The notes beneath the pieces are model-generated. The model was not told the DNA's origin, made no database searches, and worked only from the letters and a program-made list of their open reading frames with translations. Position numbers and translations under genes: made by a program. Positions 17,070 through 26,255 of a stretch of 39,113 nucleotides of DNA are shown piece by piece (position 1 is the stretch's first letter; each line of letters opens with the position of its first letter). This stretch comes from JAXLWB01 sp046328715 (lineage in GTDB: Bacteria > Chloroflexota > Anaerolineae > Caldilineales > Caldilineaceae): positions 1 to 39,113 of the forward strand of contig JAXLWB010000072.1 of assembly GCA_046328715.1 (NCBI GenBank), written 5' to 3'.

Positions 17070-20000
17070 ATGAACAGACCACAATTCGCACGTTTGCCGA
17101 TTGCTACGATACTCGCTGCTGCTGTGTTGGCAGTGCCGCTGCTCTTGTTGGCCCTGACAGCCCGTGCGATGCCGCCTGCCGCACCTGCCGCCGATGCAGA
17201 CCTGATCATCCAAAGCCTAACCGTCACGCCCGACAACCCGAACTTGGGTGACAATGTGACGATTAACGTGGCGATCAAAAATCAAGGCGATGCCAGCACA
17301 GCGGGCCAGGTTTTTGTCCATGTCTTCACGCCCAAGTTTCCAGGTGGGCGGCAGATCGGTAGCATTCCCTCCGTCGGTGCGGGTGTGACGCCCGCGACCT
17401 TTTCCTTGTCACGAACTGATTGGTTCGTTGCCAATGGCTGTGGGCAACAGGTGCGCGCCGTGGTCGACAAGGACAACACGGTCGCTGAAAGCAACGATAG
17501 TAACAACGAACAGAGTGTTTTTATTGATGTTGGCCCAGGCTGTACGCCGACAACACCGCCGGCCTGCACGGTCGACGCCTATGAAAACGACTATCCCAGC
17601 CCAGCCACCTACGCCTTTGCCACCTGGCTTGGCGAGGAGAGCACTCAAGACCATACCTTTTGCAACCAGGACACAAATGGGGTTGAGGATACCGATGTGG
17701 TCAAGTTTACGGTCTTTAGCGGTTTGACCTACACGCTCTCCGTGTCAAATCTGGGTGTGGATGCGAAACCCACGCTGGCCATCTACGACGGTTTTGGTGG
17801 GGCTAAATTAGCCGAAAGTGCAGCGAATGGCAACGCAGTTTCCTTCGTTCCACCTTTCAATGGCTTTGCCTACGCCCAGATCGAAAACGGTAAAGCAGAT
17901 CTGGTCGGGTTGGACACTACCTACAAACTTACCTTGAGTACCAGCAGCGGCCTGAGTGACGACTACGAACCGGATGATAGTTGCGCAACCGGACGCGACA
18001 TTCCCAGCGATGGCACACACCAGATTCATCGCTTCCAAAAGGCTGGCGACCAGGATTGGATCAAGTTTTCACTCAAGGCGGGCGATAGCTACGTCGTGGT
18101 CACCGACCAAACTGGACCAAATGTTAGTCCGCAGGTGGATGTCTTCGCTGCCTGCAACCAGGTACAGAGCAACAGTACAATAGATTCAGGCGCCGGCCAG
18201 GCAGGTGGAGCCGCAGTAACCGATCAAATCTACTACGCCCGCATCAGCAATCAGGGTAACAACTTTGGTGCCTCAGCGACCTACCGTGTGAGTGTGCTGG
18301 CCTCGAACTGTAGCGCCGATGATTTAGAAGATGATGACAATACGACGCAGGCCACTCAACTAACCGCCAATGGGGCAGCACAAGACCATAACTTCTGCCC
18401 GGCGCAGGACTATGACTGGGTGAAGTTCAATCTACAAGCAGACAAAACCTATGTTCTGCTCACCTCCGACCTGGCCTTTGCTGCCGATACTGTGTTGACG
18501 CTCTATGCGACAGATGGCACAACGCAACTGGCTGAGAATGACGATTATGGTTATGTCAGTGCCTCGCGCATCGTCTTCAAGCCGACCAACAGTGGCACTT
18601 ATTTTGCCAGCGTGCGCCACGTCAACCCGGTGGCCAATGGTCCAAACACCAACTACAAACTCTCGCTGGCAGAAGGTGTCTGTCAGCCAGATGCCTTGGA
18701 GGGCAGCAATGGCAACAACGGGCCAGGCGACGCGCCGGTTATTCCGCCGGATGGCACGCCGCACCCGAGCAACTTCTGCACCGATCCGCTGAATCTTGGC
18801 CTGGGAGATCAAGATTGGCTGAGCTTTAATGGCGTTGCAGGCGGCAAGTATCAGATTTTGACCAGTGGGTTGGGACCCAACAGCGACACCGTTTTGGAGT
18901 TGTTTGGCAGCGATGGCGAGACGCAATTGCTCGACAACGATGATACCGGTCAAGGTCTGAGTGCACGGATCGACTTTACGCCAACCACGCCAGGGCGCTA
19001 TTTTGTGCGGGTCAAACAGTACAACACCAATGTCAACGGCAGCGACACGAACTACAATGTGCAGATTTTCGCTACTGAGCCGCCGACTCCCACACCGACG
19101 CCATCCCCTATACCATCGCCGACACCATCCCCCACGCCATCGCCGACGCCTAAGCCCTCCAGCGCCGAGACGCTGATTCTGGTCAACCGTGTCCGTTTCG
19201 AAACGCTCTACGGTGCGGCCAAGGCGAACCAATTGATGGGCAAACTCTTCAGCCTGGCCGACGATGAAAAGGTCAAAGGGGCAGTGCTCCAGGTTGAAAG
19301 TGATCCAAACGTAGCTGCCGCCTACGCCGCCTGGACACTGAATGCCACGACCTTGGCCGACAATGAAAAAGCCAATGCTGTCATTGCTGCCGTGCGCAAC
19401 CGGCTGATGAGCTTTCTGGGCAATGCGCCGTTGGTCAAACAGGTGGTGATCGTGGGCGACGATCGGATTATCCCCTTCCGCCGCGTGCAGGATCGGGTTC
19501 AGCCCGGCGGTGCTAGCGCCAATTCGATCGAAGAAAAGTATGCACTACAACTCGGAAGTGGTGGCGACAATGCCACGGTGCGTTCGGCACTGGCGAGCAA
19601 CCAGGTCTTGACCGATGATTATCTGGTGGATAAAGAGCCAAGCCAGTGGAAAGACAAACAGCAAAATAGCTATGAACTCTATCTGCCTGACTACGCCACA
19701 GGCCGCCTGATCGAGACGCCGGATGAGATCATGGCCTTTATCGACAATTTCCTGGGCGGCGACAAGCTAATCAATGTCAGCCCTGGCAATGGCAAGGCGT
19801 TGGTGACAGGCTATGACTTCGTGCAGGATGGCGCGGATATCATCAAACTCCTGCTCAGCAACGATTCGATCAATGTCAACAGCACCTTGATCGGACCTGC
19901 ATGGCCGGGCGCTAGTCTGCGCAGCCTCTACCTGCCTGCCGATCCACGCTTCGATCTCTATTCGATCAACGGCCACTCGACCCACGTTGCCCAAGGCGTA

Positions 20001-21290
20001 CCGGATGGCAAAGATCTCACCGCTGGCGAGATCACCACGGCCACCACGGACCTGAGCGGTGCTTTGATCTTCAGCCTGGGCTGTCATGGGGGTCTGAATG
20101 ACCCGGCAGTGCTTGACTTGCCGCAAGCCTACGCTCGGAAACTAGCTAATTATGTGGGCAATACTGGCTTTGGTTGGGGTGGCGGTGGCATTGTTTATAG
20201 CGAGGCAGTCTATCGCAACTTTACGCGCGAACTGTTGCGCGATACCAAGTCGAGCATCGGTCCGGCCTTGGTCGCTGGTAAGAAGAAGTATTATACGCAG
20301 GCAATGGTCTTCAATGCCTATGATGCCAAGGTGCTGATGCAAACGACCCTCTACGGCTTGCCCATGGTGGAAGTGAGCAGTGGTAGCACCCTAAACAGTG
20401 ACGATCCCTTCCCGAGTGCCGATGGTTCGTTCACGCCACCGAACTTCAGCGATGGGGTTACGCAGGGAAGCGTTGGCTACAGCCTGCCAGGCTCCTTTGG
20501 CGCTTTCGACGACCAGACCAGCAGCCAGGGGCAAAGTTTTAACCTGGACGGCAACGTTACCTATGCTGCTGGCGATCCGTTGGAACCTCAATATTATGCC
20601 AACATCGCTTCGCCTGCCGCGGGTGAGCTGCGCGGCGTCGTCTTTATGGGCGGGGTTTACTCCGAAACGGCCAGTTTTGACCCCGTGGTTGCACTGGCGG
20701 ACAACGAGTATGTCACCGACAAGTCGGAGCCAAGCTTCACCAGCGCCGATTACTATCCTGCATTACCCTTCACCACCCGTTCGGTGGAGGGCGGCGGTGC
20801 GAATGTCATCATGACCTTGGGGCAATACAAAAGCGCCAGTGCCGCTACTGCCTCCGGGCTGGCCGAGAACAGCGGCGTCAACCGCATCTATGACCAGATG
20901 AGCTTTAGCGCCTACTACTCCAACAGCCCTGACCGCAATGCCGCCAATATCGCCTTTGTCGATGGCGTGCTCGATGGCAATGGTAACTTGGGCCAGGTCA
21001 AAGTCGAGTCGAGCGATGACTCTGGTGTCAACCGGGTGATCGTGGCCTATGACACAGGAAACGGCAACTGGCGCAGCAAAAATCTCAGCTTTGACGCCAC
21101 CACTCAGAAATGGACCGGTACCATCTCGGGTACAGTTGGCACCAAATTCTTTGTCCAAGTGGTCGACAACGCTGGCAACGTCGCCATTAACGACAACAAA
21201 GGCCGTTACTATGCACTGGCAGTCCCCCTGCCCTTAAAGGAAGGCAGTCCAATCAATCGTAAAACCTATCTTCCACTGGTAAGCAGATAA
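17070..21290 (+). CDS. Secreted C25 (gingipain-like) caspase-fold protein with CARDB and multiple PPC domains
   Basis: A 1406-residue protein from the ATG at 17070. The frame stays open to 16986, but only through the octamer repeat, and the signal peptide (IATILAAAVLAVPLLLLALT) is at the N-terminus only with the later start. Order: CARDB domain (about residues 45-155), four PPC-type domains (about 165-665, for example DQDWIKFSLKAGDSYVV and YDWVKFNLQADKTYVL), and a TPTPSPIPSPTPSP linker (about 670-698). A C25-like region follows at about 700-1110, then Ig-like domains to the end, KTYLPLVSR. The C25-like region has VVIVGDDRIIPFRR, His969 in SINGHSTHV and Cys1005 in IFSLGCHGG. Gingipains cleave after Arg or Lys, and PorU, also C25, is a sortase-like transpeptidase; which applies here is unknown. 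Confidence 0.87.
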   Translation: MNRPQFARLPIATILAAAVLAVPLLLLALTARAMPPAAPAADADLIIQSLTVTPDNPNLGDNVTINVAIKNQGDASTAGQVFVHVFTPKFPGGRQIGSIPSVGAGVTPATFSLSRTDWFVANGCGQQVRAVVDKDNTVAESNDSNNEQSVFIDVGPGCTPTTPPACTVDAYENDYPSPATYAFATWLGEESTQDHTFCNQDTNGVEDTDVVKFTVFSGLTYTLSVSNLGVDAKPTLAIYDGFGGAKLAESAANGNAVSFVPPFNGFAYAQIENGKADLVGLDTTYKLTLSTSSGLSDDYEPDDSCATGRDIPSDGTHQIHRFQKAGDQDWIKFSLKAGDSYVVVTDQTGPNVSPQVDVFAACNQVQSNSTIDSGAGQAGGAAVTDQIYYARISNQGNNFGASATYRVSVLASNCSADDLEDDDNTTQATQLTANGAAQDHNFCPAQDYDWVKFNLQADKTYVLLTSDLAFAADTVLTLYATDGTTQLAENDDYGYVSASRIVFKPTNSGTYFASVRHVNPVANGPNTNYKLSLAEGVCQPDALEGSNGNNGPGDAPVIPPDGTPHPSNFCTDPLNLGLGDQDWLSFNGVAGGKYQILTSGLGPNSDTVLELFGSDGETQLLDNDDTGQGLSARIDFTPTTPGRYFVRVKQYNTNVNGSDTNYNVQIFATEPPTPTPTPSPIPSPTPSPTPSPTPKPSSAETLILVNRVRFETLYGAAKANQLMGKLFSLADDEKVKGAVLQVESDPNVAAAYAAWTLNATTLADNEKANAVIAAVRNRLMSFLGNAPLVKQVVIVGDDRIIPFRRVQDRVQPGGASANSIEEKYALQLGSGGDNATVRSALASNQVLTDDYLVDKEPSQWKDKQQNSYELYLPDYATGRLIETPDEIMAFIDNFLGGDKLINVSPGNGKALVTGYDFVQDGADIIKLLLSNDSINVNSTLIGPAWPGASLRSLYLPADPRFDLYSINGHSTHVAQGVPDGKDLTAGEITTATTDLSGALIFSLGCHGGLNDPAVLDLPQAYARKLANYVGNTGFGWGGGGIVYSEAVYRNFTRELLRDTKSSIGPALVAGKKKYYTQAMVFNAYDAKVLMQTTLYGLPMVEVSSGSTLNSDDPFPSADGSFTPPNFSDGVTQGSVGYSLPGSFGAFDDQTSSQGQSFNLDGNVTYAAGDPLEPQYYANIASPAAGELRGVVFMGGVYSETASFDPVVALADNEYVTDKSEPSFTSADYYPALPFTTRSVEGGGANVIMTLGQYKSASAATASGLAENSGVNRIYDQMSFSAYYSNSPDRNAANIAFVDGVLDGNGNLGQVKVESSDDSGVNRVIVAYDTGNGNWRSKNLSFDATTQKWTGTISGTVGTKFFVQVVDNAGNVAINDNKGRYYALAVPLPLKEGSPINRKTYLPLVSR

Positions 21291-21296
21291 GAAGCG

Positions 21297-21318
21297 TGTG
21301 CGCTAACGCACAATTTTC
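21297..21318 (+). terminator. Possible intrinsic terminator after the C25-like gene
   Basis: A perfect stem, tgtgcg (21297-21302) and cgcaca (21307-21312), with a 4-nt loop is followed by attttcc. The stem is short, so this is only a candidate. The rest of the 173-bp gap up to 21463 shows a good Shine-Dalgarno (gagaggag) for the next gene. Confidence 0.4.
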
Positions 21319-21463
21319 CTGTGAAGGGCGAAATAGCCAATTCGGTCTGCTTACTATTTAGTATGTAGTGAATACAAAATGTTTTCCAACTCCAACGCCG
21401 TCACAAAATTCTCGATAAAATAGGTCGAATGTAGATCGTTCTTGTCAACTGAGAGGAGACGAT

Positions 21464-23788
21464 ATGAAATCACAACTATTTCGTACTGGCATCCGCCTGG
21501 CAATTTGTATCATGATGTTGCTCACCACAGCAACGTCAGCATTGGCTGCGGACAATACATCAAGTTCGGCTTCACCCACTGAAAAGCAAGAAGCCGACGA
21601 CGGCGCATTGGAAGTTGGTGTTTGGTATGTGCAGGATTATGAAAATTGTGGTGGCTGGGGCTTGGGAGATCTGTCAGCAACGGCACCGGACGCGCTCGGT
21701 CTGCGCAATGGGCTGCAAAAGTACTGGTATCGCGAACCCTTCACCATCTTTGGCATCACCATCATTCCAGGACAACCGTATCCTGGCGCACAATGGTCGA
21801 CCCCACTCACCTGGGGAAACGGCAGTGCATGGCAGAAAGATTGGACACGACCTGCAGTCGGCGGCTGGGATGACAGCGAAGCCGACTCGGTTGATCTGGC
21901 CTACTTCTCGGGGCACGGCGCATCCAGCGGCTTCTTCTTCGGCGTCGGTGGCAATAACAAAAACGGCTGTCAGGTGACCAAGAACGATACGGCTGGCGCC
22001 TGGGGTACAGCTGACAATGACTGGATCGGCATCAGCGCCTGCAATGTGCTCGATGATCCCTTCTCCAACATTCAGGGCTGGGCCAATTCGATGAATGGCA
22101 CCCGCCTCTTGATGGGCTTCCAGACTGTCATGGCGGATGTCGATTTTGGTGTGCCGCTGGCCAATGAAATTCGCTGGAATCACAGCATGACTTATGCGTG
22201 GTTCAAAGCGGCTGACCTCAAGCTACCTGGCTGGCAGGTAGCCCGTATTCTGGCCGAGGATAATTCTTACTTTGGCGATCGTTGGTGGAACCACAATTCA
22301 CCAACCGTGGTCGATAACACCTTCTGGTGGTGGACCCATCAGACGGGTCAAAACAACCTGCCGCCCTCGCTGGTAGCCGCCGGAGTCGATCAGGCTGACA
22401 AGATCAACCGTTTGATGGAAACCGGAATGCCGGTGATGTTAGTAAAGCCCTTAAGCCTTGACGCAGCCAAGTCGGAATACAACAATATTGCGCAAGCTTT
22501 TGCCCTCACTGACACAGCGCCGATTACGACGAGCGTAAACGCAAGTGGTGCAGCCGCAGTCGATGATAGCACTTTCACCTCGGCTAATGGCGATTTGGTA
22601 ATGGATGCTAATGCTGGCAACTTCTTCTATGGCAATTCTGATACCTTATGGAACACGCAACAGGCAATTCAGGCAGCCAGCAGCACCGGCTTACTTGAAG
22701 TGACGGATGATGTGGCAAAACAAGTTGCCGAACAGTTCCTCAATAGCAACAACTTGAAACCGAGCGATGCAGTTTTCAACACGGTTGTCAACGATGTCAT
22801 TACCCAGGGCCAGGACCCAACTCGCCACCAGGCGGTTTCGAGTGCTGGTGCCTCGTCCATGCAGATCGTCTCGGAAGACATTGCCAACAAACAGGTTGTC
22901 TACAGTCGCGTACTTTCTGCTACAGTCGGTGCCACGGCCAGTAGTGCAGGCGAGGCGATGAACTTCGAAGTTGAAGGTCCAGGTGCCAAGCTAAAGGTCT
23001 TTGTTCCCGGACAGATCAGTGCCGATGCAATGGCAAGCGCTACCCTGGCCGACAATGTGTTGGGTGGCATGGGCGGCTATCGCGAGGTCGAACAGGCATC
23101 GGTCAACGTGGCTGGGGTGAACGAACCTTTAGTGACCATGCCGCTGCCCTTTGCTACGATCAAGACTCTTTTCAACAAGCTGGAAAAGAATGTGGCGATT
23201 GATTATGTTCCGTTGCCAGCGGTGAGCAAGACGATCAGCGATGTGTACGACCTGACCTATTACGAAGGCCCGATCGGTTTCAGCCAGGCCAAGCTGCTCG
23301 AAATCTACAAGCTGAATGTGACCGCCGTGCTGAGTGACAACACGAGCCAAACCTACAAGGTCTACATCCCGATCAATGAGAAGGATATGTCGCCCTATGC
23401 TAGGATCAACGTGCCGGCAGGAATTGAAAACGCCAAGCCGGGCACCGTGGTTACGCTGGATGCTGCCGATGCCTCGAAGACGTTGAAGGAAAACGGCGTA
23501 GATGATTCGCTCGACTTTGTCCTCGGTAGCGGTGGTGATTACCTGTACGAGTGGTATCTGGACAATGCGGAAACTGGCCCAAAGGTTGGCACGGGCCGTT
23601 CGATCAGTTTCACAGTTCCCTTTGCAGATGGTGTCGGCCCCGATAAAGCAGCGAGCTACAAGGTCGTTCTCAAGGTGACCGACGCAGACAACCAGAATGG
23701 CAATCGCTCTGCGACCGACGAATTCAGCGTTAGCAACAATCAACTCGTGCCAGCAGGTAAGATCTACTTGCCGGCGGTACAGAAGTAA
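21464..23788 (+). CDS. Secreted DUF6345-like caspase-fold protein (paralogue 1)
   Basis: A 774-residue protein with a signal peptide (residues 1-28, cleavage after ALA). Residues 50-300 match what I know as the DUF6345 type: VGVWYVQDYENCGGWGLGDL, then SVDLAYFSGHGASSG with His151, and DNDWIGISACNVL with Cys193. The order beta-strand-G-H-G, then beta-strand-S-A-C, is that of caspase-fold (clan CD) enzymes, so a peptidase role is inferred rather than established. The following regions, about 310-560, are unrecognised. A PKD-like or Ig-like C-terminal domain at about 640-765 (PAGIENAKPGTVVTLDAADA) leads to the exact C-terminus IYLPAVQK. The next gene is a tandem paralogue over its full length. 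Confidence 0.85.
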   Translation: MKSQLFRTGIRLAICIMMLLTTATSALAADNTSSSASPTEKQEADDGALEVGVWYVQDYENCGGWGLGDLSATAPDALGLRNGLQKYWYREPFTIFGITIIPGQPYPGAQWSTPLTWGNGSAWQKDWTRPAVGGWDDSEADSVDLAYFSGHGASSGFFFGVGGNNKNGCQVTKNDTAGAWGTADNDWIGISACNVLDDPFSNIQGWANSMNGTRLLMGFQTVMADVDFGVPLANEIRWNHSMTYAWFKAADLKLPGWQVARILAEDNSYFGDRWWNHNSPTVVDNTFWWWTHQTGQNNLPPSLVAAGVDQADKINRLMETGMPVMLVKPLSLDAAKSEYNNIAQAFALTDTAPITTSVNASGAAAVDDSTFTSANGDLVMDANAGNFFYGNSDTLWNTQQAIQAASSTGLLEVTDDVAKQVAEQFLNSNNLKPSDAVFNTVVNDVITQGQDPTRHQAVSSAGASSMQIVSEDIANKQVVYSRVLSATVGATASSAGEAMNFEVEGPGAKLKVFVPGQISADAMASATLADNVLGGMGGYREVEQASVNVAGVNEPLVTMPLPFATIKTLFNKLEKNVAIDYVPLPAVSKTISDVYDLTYYEGPIGFSQAKLLEIYKLNVTAVLSDNTSQTYKVYIPINEKDMSPYARINVPAGIENAKPGTVVTLDAADASKTLKENGVDDSLDFVLGSGGDYLYEWYLDNAETGPKVGTGRSISFTVPFADGVGPDKAASYKVVLKVTDADNQNGNRSATDEFSVSNNQLVPAGKIYLPAVQK

Positions 23789-23814
23789 TTGGTATGGTTT
23801 TACACCTATTACCC

Positions 23815-23898
23815 TGACCGGATGACAAGATGAAGAGGTGACAAGATAAGCGGGTTATGAGCTTTTATCCGATATCTTGTCATCCTGTCACTCTTTAG
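23815..23898. repeat. TGACAAGA-type octamer repeat element
   Basis: The left half has tgaccgga, tgacaaga, tgaagagg, tgacaaga in 8-bp phase (23815-23846). The right half has tcttgtca, tcctgtca, ctctttag (23875-23898). It begins 27 bp after the stop of the first DUF6345-like gene and lies between the two paralogues. The same units occur at 4490, 7611 and 16955. Confidence 0.78.
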
Positions 23899-23953
23899 CG
23901 TTTGCCTGTCCTAGACAGTTTTATATACCGTATCAATAAAAGGAGATCTTAGT

Positions 23954-26164
23954 ATGTTATCAAAGAGTAGTTTGTTCAGTTGGAAGGGACGACTGATTCG
24001 AGCGATCTCGATGGGTGTGGTGGCAAGTGTCTTGCTTGTGCCTACCGTTCAGGCCGCCGATCCGGATCAGAAGTCACCCTATAGTTCAGCACCTGCGGGC
24101 GTTACGGAGCCAAGGCAACCGAATGCCGTGACTGCTGACGATGGGGGCCAATGGGAGCTCGGTGTCGAAGGCACTGCCGGAAACCTGACCCAGGCAACCG
24201 CTGCTGAACGTTACGGCATGTGGTATTGGCTGAATGGATGGTTCCGACTGAATTTCAGCTATGCAGAACCCCTGGCGTGGGAAACCGATTTCAAGCGGGG
24301 AGCATCCGAGAATAACTATATCGATTCTGTTGATCTTCAATTCTATGTGGGACACGGTGCTCCTGCTGTCTTCACCTTTGACAATGCATCTCACAATGAC
24401 GACCGCATCAATGCCCCCGCAGATTGTGATACCTCCTGGGGCGACAATGACAACGAATGGTTTGCATTGACCTCCTGTCAGGTTTTGGCCGACAGTGGTA
24501 TTGGCCCAATGGCACAATGTATGAATCGCGAACATCTGATTCTGGGCTTTGTCACCAATGCCAGCGCACACAACAACTACTGGGACACCCAAGCCTATCA
24601 TTTTGGTCGCTATATGCGCTATGGCTACAGCATGACTTCGGCTTGGTTCAATGCTTGTGATGTGGCACAACGTGGACGCACCACCCGTGTAATTGCCGAA
24701 GAGACAAGTTGTTTCAATGACAACCCCTACTATGGCAGCGTCTGTGCTGATTCCTATGACAATGATTACTACTGGTACACGCACAGTTGTGGTACGGAAA
24801 GTGCTTCGTATGTGCCTGTACAAACATTGGCAAGTGTCCCAGTCTTTGCCGTAGATCCCTATAGTCTTGCCAAGGCGCAAAGTGCCTTTAGCAAGTTGGG
24901 TAATGTCTTTAGCATACCTGTAAGCGCAACACTCCAGGCTGCTGAAGGCCCAGGCAATCCTCCTGGTCAGCCGTCTGATTCGCCCTTCTTTGTCTCTACC
25001 GATGTGAGCAAGACACTGGAAATGGATAAGGGGAGTGGCATCTATAAGTACACTGACATGAATGCACTCTTCTCGGGCGCTGCGGTAGACAATGCATTGA
25101 CGGTCAATGCTTCGGCTGCCAATTACATTAACAGCGATACAGCCAAGCAGATTGCTGATAACTTCCTGAATCAAAATCAGTTGATGCCAGACGATTCACA
25201 GTTTTACGAGGTCATTTCGGATACGACCGGCACTTTGGGCAAGCAGGTCGTGGCGAGCGCGGCTGACATCGCTGCCGCGGAAACTCCTGCGGTTTGGCAA
25301 GTGATCTACTCACGCAAGTTGAATGCCACGGTGCTGACTGCAGCCGGTGCCAGCGAAGCGATCACATTTACTGTGGTCGGACCCGGTGCCAAGCAGAAGG
25401 TTTATGTGCCACTGACTGGTCAGGTAAACGCTGCCGGTAACGTCGGCGCAAGCCCGATTGGTGCGCAAGGCGGTTGGCGCTCTGTGAGCCAGGCAGTCAA
25501 TGCCGCCACGGGTGAACAGATCATGGTTGACATTCAGCCAGATGCAGTGATCCGCCAACTCTACCTGGCACTGGATAAATCGGTGACCATGAACTCGATT
25601 CCGCAGAATATCAGCAACCGAAACGTGGTGAGCAGCACATTGGCCTACTGGGAGAGCGCTCCCGGCAGCAGCCAGGGTCACCTGATTCCGGTATACGAAT
25701 TGACCGTAGACTACACTGATCTCAGCAACAATCAACCTGGGCAAGACCTTTTCTATGTGCCAGCTACTTCGCAGTATATGGCACCCTTTGCCAAGATCCT
25801 CGACGCTCCTGAAAGTGCAGATCCGGGTCAGACCATTACACTCAATGCCGCTGATGCAACAAAGACGCTCAAGGCACTGGGCGTAGGCGATGCCTTCGAC
25901 TTTGTCATGGGCTATGCCGGAGCTGACGGCACCTATACCTATGACTGGTATATGAATTCAGTTGCTCCCGAGAACAAGATTGCCGGTTGTAGTGGCAAAG
26001 CCTGTACCATGACACTCCCTGCCAACAATAGCGACAAGGATGCGACTGCTCAGGTCATCTTGCAGGTGACTGACACCGATAGCCCGAACAAAAGTGTCTC
26101 CACTGCTACCGCTGAGATTACAGTGAATGGCAAGGCGCTCTTCCTGCCGTTGGTGACCAAGTAG
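23954..26164 (+). CDS. Secreted DUF6345-like caspase-fold protein (paralogue 2)
   Basis: A 736-residue protein with a signal peptide ending around VQA (residue 34). It matches the previous gene along its length: SVDLQFYVGHGAPAVF with His134, NEWFALTSCQVLADSG with Cys175, then a shared MTSAWF..A motif, and a C-terminal domain with the ITLNAADATKTLKALGVGDA block. It ends exactly in ALFLPLVTK. The putative dyad is conserved although the surrounding sequence has diverged, which suggests selection for activity in both copies. Extra Cys residues in the N-terminal domain (TSCFNDNP, GSVCADS, SCGTES) may form disulfides outside the cell. A good Shine-Dalgarno (aaggag) lies upstream. It is followed by a strong hairpin ending the array. 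Confidence 0.85.
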   Translation: MLSKSSLFSWKGRLIRAISMGVVASVLLVPTVQAADPDQKSPYSSAPAGVTEPRQPNAVTADDGGQWELGVEGTAGNLTQATAAERYGMWYWLNGWFRLNFSYAEPLAWETDFKRGASENNYIDSVDLQFYVGHGAPAVFTFDNASHNDDRINAPADCDTSWGDNDNEWFALTSCQVLADSGIGPMAQCMNREHLILGFVTNASAHNNYWDTQAYHFGRYMRYGYSMTSAWFNACDVAQRGRTTRVIAEETSCFNDNPYYGSVCADSYDNDYYWYTHSCGTESASYVPVQTLASVPVFAVDPYSLAKAQSAFSKLGNVFSIPVSATLQAAEGPGNPPGQPSDSPFFVSTDVSKTLEMDKGSGIYKYTDMNALFSGAAVDNALTVNASAANYINSDTAKQIADNFLNQNQLMPDDSQFYEVISDTTGTLGKQVVASAADIAAAETPAVWQVIYSRKLNATVLTAAGASEAITFTVVGPGAKQKVYVPLTGQVNAAGNVGASPIGAQGGWRSVSQAVNAATGEQIMVDIQPDAVIRQLYLALDKSVTMNSIPQNISNRNVVSSTLAYWESAPGSSQGHLIPVYELTVDYTDLSNNQPGQDLFYVPATSQYMAPFAKILDAPESADPGQTITLNAADATKTLKALGVGDAFDFVMGYAGADGTYTYDWYMNSVAPENKIAGCSGKACTMTLPANNSDKDATAQVILQVTDTDSPNKSVSTATAEITVNGKALFLPLVTK

Positions 26165-26217
26165 TTTCAGGGTATGAGTATGAATAGTCTGTACTCACAG
26201 TAGGACAAGCAGAACGG

Positions 26218-26255
26218 TAAGGCAGTCAATCAGTCACGGCTGATTGACTGCCTTA
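26218..26255. terminator. Strong hairpin ending the secreted-protein array
   Basis: A perfect 16-bp stem, taaggcagtcaatcag (26218-26233) paired with ctgattgactgcctta (26240-26255), with a 6-nt loop. It lies 54 bp past the stop of the last secreted-protein gene. There is only a weak T tract, but the position and perfect pairing fit a transcription end. Confidence 0.6.

Noticed and set aside
19087..19160. Repeated ccgacacc/ccatcccc units considered as a DNA repeat or CRISPR remnant
   Set aside because: They encode the Thr/Pro/Ser linker of the C25-like protein in frame; ordinary low-complexity coding DNA.
18432..19232. Minus-strand frame of 266 codons opposite the C25-like gene
   Set aside because: Arg/Gly-rich composition produced by the complement of the TPTP linker; antisense shadow.
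24086..25174. Long minus-strand frame of 362 codons opposite the second DUF6345-like gene
   Set aside because: It lies wholly antisense to a well-supported secreted protein, has no ribosome site or recognisable domain, and its composition mirrors the sense gene.
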